A stretch of DNA of 64,000 nucleotides. Source: Sipunculus nudus (lineage: Eukaryota; Annelida; Sipuncula; Golfingiida; Sipunculidae). Location of the stretch: NCBI GenBank assembly GCA_026874595.1, contig JAPPUL010000092.1, positions 1-64,000 of the forward strand, in the 5' to 3' direction. The first letter of the stretch is position 1, and every line of letters begins with the position of its first letter. The notes beneath the pieces are model-generated. The model ran no database searches. It worked only from the letters and a program-made list of their open reading frames with translations, and had not been told where the DNA came from. Shown in pieces: positions 27,061-34,837 of the stretch. Both the position numbers and the translations under genes were made by a program.

Positions 27061-28179
27061 TTATGATTTTAGAGCGGATTTGTTTAGAGCGGATTTGATG
27101 GTATTTATGATATTAATTTGTTGTTTTTTTGTGATTTTAAAATATAGTGGTATGGCGAGGATGGAGTTTTTGAAGAATGTGGAGTTTTGAAAATTTGTGA
27201 TATAGTTTTGTTTTTGATAAAAGTCTTTGAAGAGCTGATGCTGGAGGTAGTCGTAATATATGCGATAGGGGATATTGTTATTTACTAGTTTATTTATAAT
27301 TAGTTGTCTTTTATCAGAGATTATGTTGAAGATAGAGAATGAGTCTCCGTTTTGGTGGTTTGGCAGTAGCAAATGTTTTGGGTTAAAGTTTTTAAGATGT
27401 TTTATATAAAAGAGTGCAGCCTGTTTTTGGAAGTTAATTATATCGTTAAAGATGGAGAATTTATTTATTAAGACAGCGGCCTGAAGTTCATCGATGTTGA
27501 AGTTTTGTGATAAAAGTTTTTTATGGTGAATGAAGTTGTAGAATTGTTTAAAGAGGTTTTTATCTTTAGTAAAAAGAGCGCCAGCCTGTCCGGCGGCACC
27601 GAGTAATTTAGAAGGATAGAAGCTAGTGAATGAGGCATAGAAAGTGGAACAAGAGTAAAATTTATTTTGGTAGTGGGCGCCAAAGCTTTGAGCGGCATCT
27701 TCGATAATGGGGATATTGAATTTTTTGTTAATATCGAGTAGAGTCTTTACATTGCGCATAGAGCCGAATAAAGAGACACTGATAATGGCTTTAGTTTTGT
27801 TATTGATGGCTTTAATAATTTGGTAATTATTTATAGCGAAGTTGTTTTGAGAATTAAGGTCGACGAAGACGGGGGTAGCACCTGTTGCTATTATTGTTTT
27901 AGCGATAGCTTTAAAGCCGAAAGAACAGATAATGACCTGATGATTTAGTCCGATACCGAGTGCTTTCAAAGCGATAAACAGAGCGGAGGAGCCGCTATTA
28001 CATGCGATAGCATAAGAGTTTGAGTAATTGGCGAGTTTAGAATTTAGTTTATGAGAGAAGGAGTAGTTTTGGAAGTTAGTAGATTTCAAAATAGTTTTAA
28101 AGTCAGCTAAGAGATTTTTTTTAATAATTTTGAATTGTGGTTTAAGGTCTAAAAAGGTCATATTATTGTGTATGGGCAT
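27061..28179 (-). CDS. wbpE: DegT/DnrJ/EryC1 sugar aminotransferase (WbpE/WlbC-like)
   Basis: A 372-residue PLP enzyme: glycine-rich cofactor region ACNSGSSALFIAL, PLP-anchoring acid in IPIIEDAAQSFGAHY (D161), and Schiff-base lysine K191 in SFYPSKLLGAAG. The EDAAQSFGA and SFYPSKLLG motifs are typical of WbpE-type UDP-3-keto-sugar aminotransferases, which aminate the WbpB product. Intact, similar to the usual 360-370 residues. Start could be MPIHNN or MTFLDL six codons later; the latter fits the family better. Like wbpB it is unusually rich in Asn, Lys, Ile and Phe. The pair could contribute a diamino-uronic sugar to surface polysaccharide. Confidence 0.8.
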   Translation of the reverse strand: MPIHNNMTFLDLKPQFKIIKKNLLADFKTILKSTNFQNYSFSHKLNSKLANYSNSYAIACNSGSSALFIALKALGIGLNHQVIICSFGFKAIAKTIIATGATPVFVDLNSQNNFAINNYQIIKAINNKTKAIISVSLFGSMRNVKTLLDINKKFNIPIIEDAAQSFGAHYQNKFYSCSTFYASFTSFYPSKLLGAAGQAGALFTKDKNLFKQFYNFIHHKKLLSQNFNIDELQAAVLINKFSIFNDIINFQKQAALFYIKHLKNFNPKHLLLPNHQNGDSFSIFNIISDKRQLIINKLVNNNIPYRIYYDYLQHQLFKDFYQKQNYITNFQNSTFFKNSILAIPLYFKITKKQQINIINTIKSALNKSALKS

Positions 28180-28330
28180 GGGTTTGCAACAAATAGGTTA
28201 TATAAAATAGATTATCAATGAATAAAAATATAAAAAAGTGCTAAAAAGTCTAAAAAAAAGTATTAGATTATAATTAATAACATATTACAAATTATCCATT
28301 TAATCTTTAATTGGGTTAAATCTTTTGCAA
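28180..28330. other. AT-rich gap upstream of wbpE
   Basis: Minus-strand leader of wbpE. AAAAAGTGCTAAAAAGTCTAAAAAAAAGTA type runs at about 28230-28262. No reliable promoter visible. Confidence 0.4.
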
Positions 28331-28480
28331 GAGGGGGGGTAAGAGGGGGAGTAAGAGGGGGAGTAAGAGGGGGAGTAAGAGGGGAGTAAGAGGGGGAGTA
28401 AGAGGGGGGAGTAAGAGGGGGAGAGTAAAGGGGGGGAGTAAGATGGGGAGAGTAAAGGGGGAGAGTAAAGGGGGAGAAGG
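28331..28480. repeat. GGGGGAGTAAGA array (12-13 bp)
   Basis: About a dozen units of gggggagtaaga, degenerating to gggggagagtaaa toward 28480. On the minus strand it reads Pro/Leu-rich. No gene. Confidence 0.85.
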
Positions 28481-28858
28481 GCTAAAGAGTAAGATATGCG
28501 AGAGGGAGGAGTTATAGAGGGTATGGATCTTAGTGTTTTGAATATTTTGCTGTGGGTGCTGTGGCTGTGGGTGCTGTGGCTGTGGATGCTGTGGCTGTGG
28601 ATGCTGTGGTGTGAAGAGTTTGAAATGAAAGGGTACTATAACTATAACGAGAATGCAAAAGATATTAGACGGCAAGAGAGCACATGGTCTAAATGGTTTT
28701 TAAATGCCTCTTGCCGAATTGATTGCCAGGTTAGAAGTCGTAAAATCAACTTATTAAGAACAGCTTATAGTTATTAATAGCGGCTTATTAAGAATGATTA
28801 ACTTAGGCACTCTCCCTAATCAGAGATTAAAGGTAAAAAACTAATTAAGGAGACCACC
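28481..28858. other. Repeat-bearing gap upstream of rep
   Basis: A 15-bp repeat tgctgtggctgtggg/a (four units, about 28556-28612) lies in a 93-codon plus-strand frame (28496-28777) that I do not accept as a gene. The last 80 bases are an AT-rich leader with AAGGAG before the rep ATG. TTATTAAGAA occurs twice (28750, 28786). Confidence 0.5.
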
Positions 28859-30598
28859 ATGAAAACCTTGTACAAAGGTAAGGAAAAAAGCGAAAAAAGC
28901 CAAGCATTAAAAACAAAAAAAACAACAAAAAAAACAACAAAAAAAACAACAACTGAAGAAATAATAGCCAAGAGAAGCTTTGAAGAGATAAGGTATGTAA
29001 AACCTCAGAGTAGTGGAAGTTATGTTAAGGTGCCAACTGAGCTAATAAGGTGGCAAAAATATCTAAGTCCCGGTCAATATAGTTTACTAATTTATGTAGT
29101 ATCACGGATTCACAAAGAGAGAGGGTATGGATATTTTTCGATGCAGCGTGCATGTTTGGAAGTAAACATGTGTGAGAATGTGCTTCGTAAGAATCTATTA
29201 ATACTACAAAAGCTTTCGCTTATCCATATAGACAAAAGCTATAAAGTACAAAGATATTACTTACTTGAGTTAAAAAATCCAAGCATTGAGGATATAAAAG
29301 ATATTTTCCCTAAACGTTATAAATATTTGCAAGAATTAGAAAAGGAAGAGGATAAAAGTAAACATCAAATAGTATATAAAGAATTTAGAGAAAAGAGAAT
29401 ATTGGCTTATATGGGAGTTGAGCAGAGGGCGCAAGTGCAAAAGAGGGCGCAAGTGCAAAAGAGGGCGCAAGTGCAAAAGATCAGAGATGTAAAGATAAGA
29501 GTAGATGACGCTCTAGTAAATGCGACTAAAATGGCTGATGAAAAAGATTTTATCAGGACAGATACAAAGTCAGATTTAAATACAAAGTCAGATTTAAATA
29601 CAAAGACCTCAGATTTAAATACAAAGACCTCAGAATATGAGGGTAAAGACCCTCAGAATATGAGGGTAAAACAAGAAGATAAAAACATAAATAATAATAA
29701 ACACAAACACCATAGATATATATATAATAATGAGAGCTACAAAGCTAAAGAAAAGATGCAAGGTGCAAAAAAAGAAGAGGAGAAAGTAGAAGAGGTGAGA
29801 GTAGAAAAAGAGAAGGAGAGAGTAGAGAAGGAGAGAGTAGAAGAGGTGAGAGTAGAAGAGGTGAGAGTAGAAAAAGAGAAGGAGAGAGTAGAAAAAGAGA
29901 AGGAGAGAGTAGAAGAGATGAGAGTAGAAAAAGAGGAGGAGAGAGTAGAAGAATTTAAAAGAGCGGAAAAAAGAGAAGAAAAAAGAGAAGCAGAAGCTTT
30001 AGTTAATGTAGGCTCTAATTATGTTGAACTTGCAAAGAAGACAAAAATACTTATTGCAGAGGGAGTAAAAGAGAGGGTAGCCAAGCGGGCAAGTAAGAGA
30101 TTTCCTTTGAGCTCAAAAGATCTTTTAGGCTATATAAAATATATATATGGCGTTGTTAAACGTCGAGGAATAGAGCTTAGGAATCCACCTGGCTATTTAA
30201 TTTATTCGATAGAGAATAATTATTATCAAGAATACTTAGAATTTATGGCAAAAGAAAAGCGTGCGAAAGAGAAGAAGGTAGCACGCAAAAGAGTACTAGA
30301 AGAGGTAAAAGACTTACGAAAGGCACTAGATAAAGAACTTGAGCGTCGCTGGTGGTTATTAGACAAAGTTGCTAAGAGTAGGATAAGAGAAGAGATACAT
30401 CAAAGGTTCACGTTGGTAAGTAAATGGCATGAACAGATATGCTGCGAGGAGCATTACAAGCGGGAGGTATTAGATAAAAGATGGTCTGGGATATTATATG
30501 GTGTTTTACGAGAAGAGCTATTGAACGATCTTGGTGAAGAAGAACTTTTAGAAGCTCGTGATTATGTAGTTAAATTGGAAGAGGAAAGGATCGCTTAA
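28859..30598 (+). CDS. rep: Probable plasmid replication initiator (winged-helix Rep)
   Basis: A 579-residue protein. Residues 1-40 are Lys/Thr repeats. Residues about 55-140 form a winged-helix region (LSPGQYSLLIYVVSRIHKER, then CLEVNMCENVLRKNLLILQK), as in HTH_36-type plasmid/phage Rep proteins. The middle (about 185-380) is low-complexity: RAQVQK three times, TKSDLN repeats, and a long Glu/Lys/Arg/Val coiled coil (VEKERVEEVRVE). The C-terminal block (LIAEGVKERVAKRASKRFP, then NPPGYLIYSIENNYY) matches the conserved end domain of such initiators. AAGGAG precedes the ATG by ten bases. Adjacent array 30593-30926 could be its binding region. The call is inferred from the fold pattern and context. 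Confidence 0.65.
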   Translation: MKTLYKGKEKSEKSQALKTKKTTKKTTKKTTTEEIIAKRSFEEIRYVKPQSSGSYVKVPTELIRWQKYLSPGQYSLLIYVVSRIHKERGYGYFSMQRACLEVNMCENVLRKNLLILQKLSLIHIDKSYKVQRYYLLELKNPSIEDIKDIFPKRYKYLQELEKEEDKSKHQIVYKEFREKRILAYMGVEQRAQVQKRAQVQKRAQVQKIRDVKIRVDDALVNATKMADEKDFIRTDTKSDLNTKSDLNTKTSDLNTKTSEYEGKDPQNMRVKQEDKNINNNKHKHHRYIYNNESYKAKEKMQGAKKEEEKVEEVRVEKEKERVEKERVEEVRVEEVRVEKEKERVEKEKERVEEMRVEKEEERVEEFKRAEKREEKREAEALVNVGSNYVELAKKTKILIAEGVKERVAKRASKRFPLSSKDLLGYIKYIYGVVKRRGIELRNPPGYLIYSIENNYYQEYLEFMAKEKRAKEKKVARKRVLEEVKDLRKALDKELERRWWLLDKVAKSRIREEIHQRFTLVSKWHEQICCEEHYKREVLDKRWSGILYGVLREELLNDLGEEELLEARDYVVKLEEERIA

Positions 30599-30926
30599 TG
30601 CAAGTGTAGGAAAGGGGAGATAAAAGGGGAGACAAAAGGGGAAACAAAAAGTCTTAATGTAAGTGTAGGAAAGGGGAGATAAAAGGGGAGATAAAAAGTC
30701 TTAATGCAAGTGTAGGAAAGGGGAGACAAAAGGGGAGACAAAAGGGGAGACAAAAAGTCTTAATGCAAGTGTAGGAAAGGGGAGACAAAAGGGGAGACAA
30801 AAGGGGAGACAAAAAGTCTTAATGCAAGTGTAGGAAAGGGGAGATAAAAGGGGAGACAAAAGGGGAAACAAAAAGTCTTAATGCAAGTGTAGAAAAAGGG
30901 GAGACAAAAGGGGAGATAAAAGGGGA
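30593..30926. repeat. Compound array after rep (GGGGAGACAAAA and CTTAATGCAAGTGTAG)
   Basis: CTTAATG(C/T)AAGTGTAG occurs six times (about 30593, 30653, 30700, 30759, 30818, 30876) separated by two or three units of aaaaggggagac/t. The first copy contains the rep stop codon. Periodicity of about 58-60 bp with 12-bp sub-units. Iteron-like position, immediately downstream of the initiator gene. Confidence 0.85.
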
Positions 30927-30932
30927 AGTGAA

Positions 30933-31764
30933 TTAGTAAACACTTGTAGCAAATCGTTTTTCTTTTTTCTTGAGGTCTTGCATAAAGTCTTTAGGATTTT
31001 GTATATTGTTTTCTTGAAGTATTTTGTAAATGGTATCCATAACGGAAGCGTACATATTTTTCTTATCGCCGCAGATATAAAGGCAAGCGTTTTGTTTTAG
31101 GATGAGCTTAGTAAAGATGTCTTTTTTGTTGTATAAGATGTCTTGGACATAGACTTTATTATTAGGATCATCTCTTGAGAAGGCGACGTCTAGATTAAGA
31201 AAATTTTGTTTTTGTAAGTCAAGGAGTTCGTCTTTATAGATGAAGTCGTCTTTAGAGGTTCTGGTCCCGAATAGTAGCCAATTTTGACCTTCCTGCGTTT
31301 TTAGCTTTACGTTGAAAGATAAAAGATCTGAATGGAGCAAAGCCAACGCCTGGTCCTATCATTATTACGGGAATATTGTTATTATCAGGGAGTCTGAAGT
31401 TTTTATGGGTTTTAATATCAAAAGCGACCATTTGGTCTTTTTGTAGATGGGTAAGATAGCTTGAGCAAACGCCTTCGAAGTAGTTTTGATTTTCATCGGT
31501 ATATGTATCGAGTTTAACAGTAATGCTAATAATATTTTTGTGAGCAAGGGGGCTTGATGAGATTGAATAAAGTCTTGGTCTTAGTTTATTTAGTCTATTG
31601 TCTTTCATATAGATAGCAATTGAGTCGCCGGGTTCGTAATCTGATTTTTGGTCTTGAAGTGGGATTAGGTCAATATGTCTAATATTTTGTTTTGAGAGAT
31701 TTGAAGTTAATTTTATATTGTTTTTGACAAGAGCTTTATATAACATATATTCAAAAAATATCAA
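30933..31764 (-). pseudogene. CysJ-type flavoprotein reductase, C-terminal part, frameshifted
   Basis: The first frame (31764-31252) has FAD motifs RPRLYSISSS and EGVCSSYL and NADPH motif GPGVGFAPFRSF. The second frame (31346-30933) has GQNWLLFGTRTSKDDFIYKD, YICGDKKNM and terminal RFATSVY. Together they represent the FAD/NADPH half of a diflavin reductase such as sulfite reductase flavoprotein (about 600 residues when whole). The flavodoxin domain and first FAD region are absent, and a one-base change in the T run near 31320 separates the frames. No partner gene (cysI) is near. It is almost certainly a fragment, though the frameshift alone could be an error in this single-copy part. Confidence 0.7.
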
Positions 31765-31821
31765 AAAAGCTAAAGAAAAGAGTAAAAAAAAAGAAAAGAT
31801 AGAATGAATTAGGAGGATAAA

Positions 31822-32046
31822 ATGAAAAAGTTAGGCGAAGGAATGGCGAAGGATGGGCGAAGGATGGGCGAAGGTGGAGGCTGTGGTGGTTTTGAAAGTG
31901 ATGATAATATTCACAAAGCTAAAGGAGCTGGGGGGCAAGGGAATGAAGAAGATAGCAGCCGAATAAAGGTCAATAAGAAAGTTTTACTTTTGTTTTCTAT
32001 TGGACTACTTTTATTTTTACTCTTGGTAAGTTATTTAAGCCGATAG
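31822..32046 (+). CDS. Small single-span membrane protein, 74 aa
   Basis: Strong ribosome-binding site AGGAGG six bases upstream. The N-terminal 50 residues are Gly-, Asp- and Lys-rich (GEGGGCGGFESDD), followed by a C-terminal membrane helix (KVLLLFSIGLLLFLLLVSYL). Unrecognised. A 12-bp repeat (GGCGAAGGATGG) encodes part of the N-terminus. It stands alone between an array and the reductase remnant. Confidence 0.55.
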   Translation: MKKLGEGMAKDGRRMGEGGGCGGFESDDNIHKAKGAGGQGNEEDSSRIKVNKKVLLLFSIGLLLFLLLVSYLSR

Positions 32047-32109
32047 ATTTATGTTATAGTACCCTTTCATTTCAAGATGTAGTATATTTTTCCCCACGCT
32101 CCTTCGGAG
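32047..32109. other. Short spacer after the small membrane protein
   Basis: CTCCTTCGGAGCTGCTCC at about 32099-32116 contains a small hairpin (CTCC-TTCG-GAG), a stable tetraloop type that could end transcription. No T run follows directly. Confidence 0.35.
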
Positions 32110-32660
32110 CTGCTCCCTTTTATAGCTTCTTTTTATAGTTTCTTTTATAGCTTCTTTTATAGTTTCTTTTTATAGCTCCCTTTTATAGCTTCTTTTTATA
32201 GTTTCTTTTATAGCTTCTTTTTATAGTTTCTTTTATAGCTTCTTTTTATAGTTTCTTTTTATAGTTTCTTTTTATAGCTTCTTTTATAGCTTCTTTTATA
32301 GCTTCTTTTTATAGTTTCTTTTATAGCTTCTTTTTATAGTTTCTTTTTATAGCTCCCTTTTATAGCTTCTTCTTATAGCTCCCTTTTATAGCTTCTTTTT
32401 ATAGTTTCTTTTATAGTTTCTTTTATAGCTTCTTTTTATAGCTCCCTTTTATAGCTTCTTTTTATAGTTTCTTTTTATAGCTTCTTTTTATAGCTTCTTT
32501 TTATAGCTTCTTTTATAGCTTCTTTTTATAGTTTCTTTTATAGCTTCTTTTATAGCTTCTTTTATAGCTCCTTTTTATAGCTCCTTTTTATAGCTTCTTT
32601 TTATAGTTTCTTTTTATAGCTTCTTTTATAGCTTCTTTTTATAGCTTCTTTTATAGCTTT
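32110..32660. repeat. 14-15-bp TATAGCTTCTTTTTA array, about 38 units
   Basis: Units tatagcttcttttta, tatagtttctttta and tatagctccctttta mix. It fills the gap before the tail locus leader. No gene. Confidence 0.9.
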
Positions 32661-32980
32661 AGATAAAATATATAGATTAGCAAATATTTATTCTAGGATA
32701 TTTATTCTAGGATATTTGTTCTAGAACCGCTCTAGCTTATTCATATAACGCAACTTTATCGCCTTTTTAAAACACTTCTTTACATAGCTTTGTCAGAATT
32801 AGCCTAGTTAACATGTATATAGTTGTATATATGGTGTGAAGACCTAAAGCAATAGAAAGTTATAACTGCAAAGTCTTTCCTCCTCACAGACTTATGTTAT
32901 GACTTTCTATTTTAGCAATTTGCTAAAATAGATTTTAGACAATATTTTAAACAAGATTTTAGACAATAAGGCAAAGTTAT
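32661..32980 (+). promoter_or_regulatory. Structured leader of the tail/lysis locus
   Basis: About 320 bases without a gene, directly upstream of the first lysis gene. Two inverted repeats are present: 32851-32866 with 32896-32911 (16 bp, one mismatch) enclosing an inner 6-bp stem AAGTCT/AGACTT, and 32907-32917 with 32921-32931 (11 bp perfect, CTATTTTAGCA/TGCTAAAATAG). They share 32907-32911, so the hairpins exclude each other, as in an attenuator or operator. ATTTTAGACAATA occurs twice (32932-32945 region, and 32957-32969). Confidence 0.6.
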
Positions 32981-33244
32981 ATGGCTACTCTTACTGAGCG
33001 AGTTAATTCTCTTGAGACTGAGCAAACTAGAATTAGTACAACGCTTAATGAACGCTTAAATAGTATTGCCTCAAGACTTGAGGAGAATGCAAAAACTCTT
33101 CACAAACTCGATGAAGAACAAGAACGTCAGGCTCTTTTAATTCAATCTATTAATCAATCAAGAAAATCTGATAAGAGATTACTTGCTTTTCTTGCTTCTG
33201 TTCTCGGTGGGCTTGCTGGGTACATTTTGAAGGGGTTTTTATGA
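32981..33244 (+). CDS. Coiled-coil protein with C-terminal membrane helix (XhlA-like lysis protein)
   Basis: An 87-residue protein: residues 1-60 form a coiled coil (VNSLETEQTRISTTLNERLN), followed by basic residues and one C-terminal membrane helix (LLAFLASVLGGLAGYILKGF). This layout is that of haemolysin XhlA-type phage proteins that act with holins. It overlaps the endolysin gene by 4 bases. First gene of the locus. It could instead be a tail-associated membrane protein; lysis is favoured by context. Confidence 0.65.
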   Translation: MATLTERVNSLETEQTRISTTLNERLNSIASRLEENAKTLHKLDEEQERQALLIQSINQSRKSDKRLLAFLASVLGGLAGYILKGFL

Positions 33245-33744
33245 ATTTTAAACATTTTACGGAAACTGAGATCTTAAATCCTTATTTTGATGATTGCCCA
33301 CATGATAGCTTTGAGGATATGACGCCTTTCGTGCGCAAGAACCTTTTTTATACCATGAATTTACTTGAGGATATTAGAAGGCACATTAAAAGCCCTATTC
33401 GTATTAATTCAAGTTATCGGGTAAGCTCGGGTAGCAGAATATCCGCTCACGCCTTCGGTAAGGCTATTGACTTTCAATTTATTAATGGGCGTGATAGTCT
33501 TTATTTGGAGGTTATGGATTATTTGGCTTGTGAGTGCCCCCTTAAGAGTTTTAGAGCCATTTTGGAATGGAAGGGGCGTGGGCATTGGATTCATATTGAT
33601 AGAGGGTATAGGGATATTGGCAAAGAGGTTTTGATGATCGGATATCCTATTGACAGCGAGGGTGAGCAGAGGATGGTTTATCGCTTTTATGAGGGCTTTC
33701 TTTCACGGGATGTTGCTTTTCAAAAGCAAGCAAAGCGGAAGTAG
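33241..33744 (+). CDS. M15-family peptidase endolysin
   Basis: A 167-residue D-Ala-D-Ala carboxypeptidase/L-Ala-D-Glu-endopeptidase of the M15A type. Zinc residues H70 and D77 lie in SAHAFGKAIDF, and the third ligand H118 in HWIHID; the upstream SSYR motif fits. It has no signal peptide, so it must reach the cell wall through a holin. It would cut peptidoglycan peptides to release assembled particles. Gene order lysis-fibre-baseplate is like the tail-only prophage clusters. Confidence 0.88.
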   Translation: MNFKHFTETEILNPYFDDCPHDSFEDMTPFVRKNLFYTMNLLEDIRRHIKSPIRINSSYRVSSGSRISAHAFGKAIDFQFINGRDSLYLEVMDYLACECPLKSFRAILEWKGRGHWIHIDRGYRDIGKEVLMIGYPIDSEGEQRMVYRFYEGFLSRDVAFQKQAKRK

Positions 33745-33778
33745 GGTATTGTATGATTTGTTTTAGAAAGGAGTTGTT

Positions 33779-34021
33779 GTGTTTAGTCGCAAGTTTTTAA
33801 TAACGCTCTTGACGCTACTCTTGTCAACCTGGCTTTTACTTATAAAAGTGATTGGGCCTGATACGTGGCTTAGTACAGTATCGATGGTAACTGCTGGTTA
33901 TCTTGGCGCTAATACTTTGAGTCATTATGGAGATAGTTTTAAATATAGAGTAGGGAGAATAAGGAGTGAAAATGAAAAGTTTAAAAGACAAAATGAAAAG
34001 TTTGATAATGAAGATTTATAG
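33779..34021 (+). CDS. Holin-like small membrane protein
   Basis: An 80-residue protein with two membrane segments (LITLLTLLLSTWLLLIKVIG and TVSMVTAGYLGANTL) and a charged C-terminus, the layout of a class II holin. Starts with GTG at 33779 after AAGGAG. Its 3' end overlaps the i-spanin-like gene by about 50 bases. A holin would let the endolysin out. Assignment rests on topology and position. Confidence 0.65.
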   Translation: MFSRKFLITLLTLLLSTWLLLIKVIGPDTWLSTVSMVTAGYLGANTLSHYGDSFKYRVGRIRSENEKFKRQNEKFDNEDL

Positions 34022-34340
34022 CTATTTAAAGAAATATTGGAAGATTGTGGTTTTGGTATTGGTGCTTATTGTGGGGATGATGCTTTTTACCTGTCAAGAT
34101 AAAAACGCTAATAAGTTAATAGGGCATCACAAGGAGCGGGTAATTGAAGAAGAGAAGCAAAATAAACAACAAAAGCAAGATATTAGCACGGAGATTATAG
34201 CTATAGATAAGGAGATTAGGGCATTAGATGAGAAAACTAGTAGTAAAGATTATATGTATATTGAGCGTGTTCTTAATAAGTACGGCTATTTACGGGCAGG
34301 AGCAGAAGAAGGAGTTCAAACAAGTACAAAGTCTAGATAG
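33972..34340 (+). CDS. Inner-membrane spanin-like protein (Rz-like)
   Basis: About 122 residues: cytoplasmic basic N-terminus, one membrane helix (WKIVVLVLVLIVGMMLF) and a periplasmic coiled coil (ERVIEEEKQNKQQKQDIS). Start taken at ATG 33972 with AGGAG six bases upstream, although a GTG at 33966 is in frame. The next gene begins inside its 3' end in another frame, the embedded arrangement seen in Rz/Rz1 pairs. Confidence 0.65.
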   Translation: MKSLKDKMKSLIMKIYSYLKKYWKIVVLVLVLIVGMMLFTCQDKNANKLIGHHKERVIEEEKQNKQQKQDISTEIIAIDKEIRALDEKTSSKDYMYIERVLNKYGYLRAGAEEGVQTSTKSR

Positions 34341-34557
34341 TAGAGCATCGCTCTTTGAGCTTTATACGACACTTGAGCATGCTTATTTAGATATAAAGCG
34401 TTTGGATAAAGAAATAAAGAAGCTTAAGCGGGAGCTACTTTTGGGAAGGCGCCGTATGGCAGCGGAGAAACTTAAGCTACATAGGAGAATAGATACTCTC
34501 CTGAATGATAAGAAGGATTTAGTAAAAGCGTATGAGGGAAAAAAAGGCGTCGCATGA
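34228..34557 (+). CDS. Exported coiled-coil protein (o-spanin-like)
   Basis: A 109-residue protein with a signal peptide (KLVVKIICILSVFLISTAIY) and a coiled coil rich in Lys/Leu (LDKEIKKLKRELLLG). The start lies inside the i-spanin-like gene in the +1 register. No lipobox cysteine is seen, so it differs from classical Rz1. At its end a slippery A run (34539-34545) in correct phase can shift ribosomes into the 34532-34744 frame. Confidence 0.6.
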   Translation: MRKLVVKIICILSVFLISTAIYGQEQKKEFKQVQSLDSRASLFELYTTLEHAYLDIKRLDKEIKKLKRELLLGRRRMAAEKLKLHRRIDTLLNDKKDLVKAYEGKKGVA

Positions 34558-34744
34558 TATATTTTCGATTGTGCTTAAGGTGCAAGGGTCGCATAAGGAG
34601 CTTCAGCCGCTTTTAGAGCTTAGCGTGCGTCCCCTTGAAGATTTGTCAATATATGCACAGATTGGCATGGGATATATAGTAGATACAAAGCGACTTGAGC
34701 TTAATTATAAGATAGGGCTTAGTTACAAGCTTTTTGGGGTATGA
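34532..34744 (+). CDS. Beta-strand-rich C-terminal segment, likely extension of preceding gene
   Basis: This 70-codon frame has no good ribosome-binding site. It encodes alternating strands (LSIYAQIGMGYIVD, LNYKIGLSYKLFGV) that end like an outer-membrane strand. It is in the -1 frame relative to 34228-34557, and the join lies at A AAA AAA (34539-34545). It is either a programmed -1 product joined to the exported coiled-coil protein, or the result of a single-base indel. A degraded second copy of its end is at 36812-36877. Confidence 0.5.
   Translation: MREKKASHDIFSIVLKVQGSHKELQPLLELSVRPLEDLSIYAQIGMGYIVDTKRLELNYKIGLSYKLFGV
34539..34545 (+). other. Candidate -1 frameshift site A AAA AAA
   Basis: Seven A in the phase X XXY YYZ relative to the 34228 frame (34539 is the third codon base). 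A -1 slip gives a single protein covering 34228-34744. A strong slippery sequence by known rules, but a homopolymer indel error is equally possible. Confidence 0.45.
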
Positions 34745-34837
34745 ATTAGTTAATACATGAAATATTTAGATATCTAAAAGGCAATAAAATTAAGGAGTTG
34801 GGATTAAGGTATATTAGATCAAAGAGGTATATATATT

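Noticed and set aside
28496-28777. 93-codon frame with LWVLWLWMLW repeats
   Set aside because: Made of a 15-bp repeat plus unrelated sequence, weak start, no recognisable feature. A small membrane protein cannot be fully excluded.
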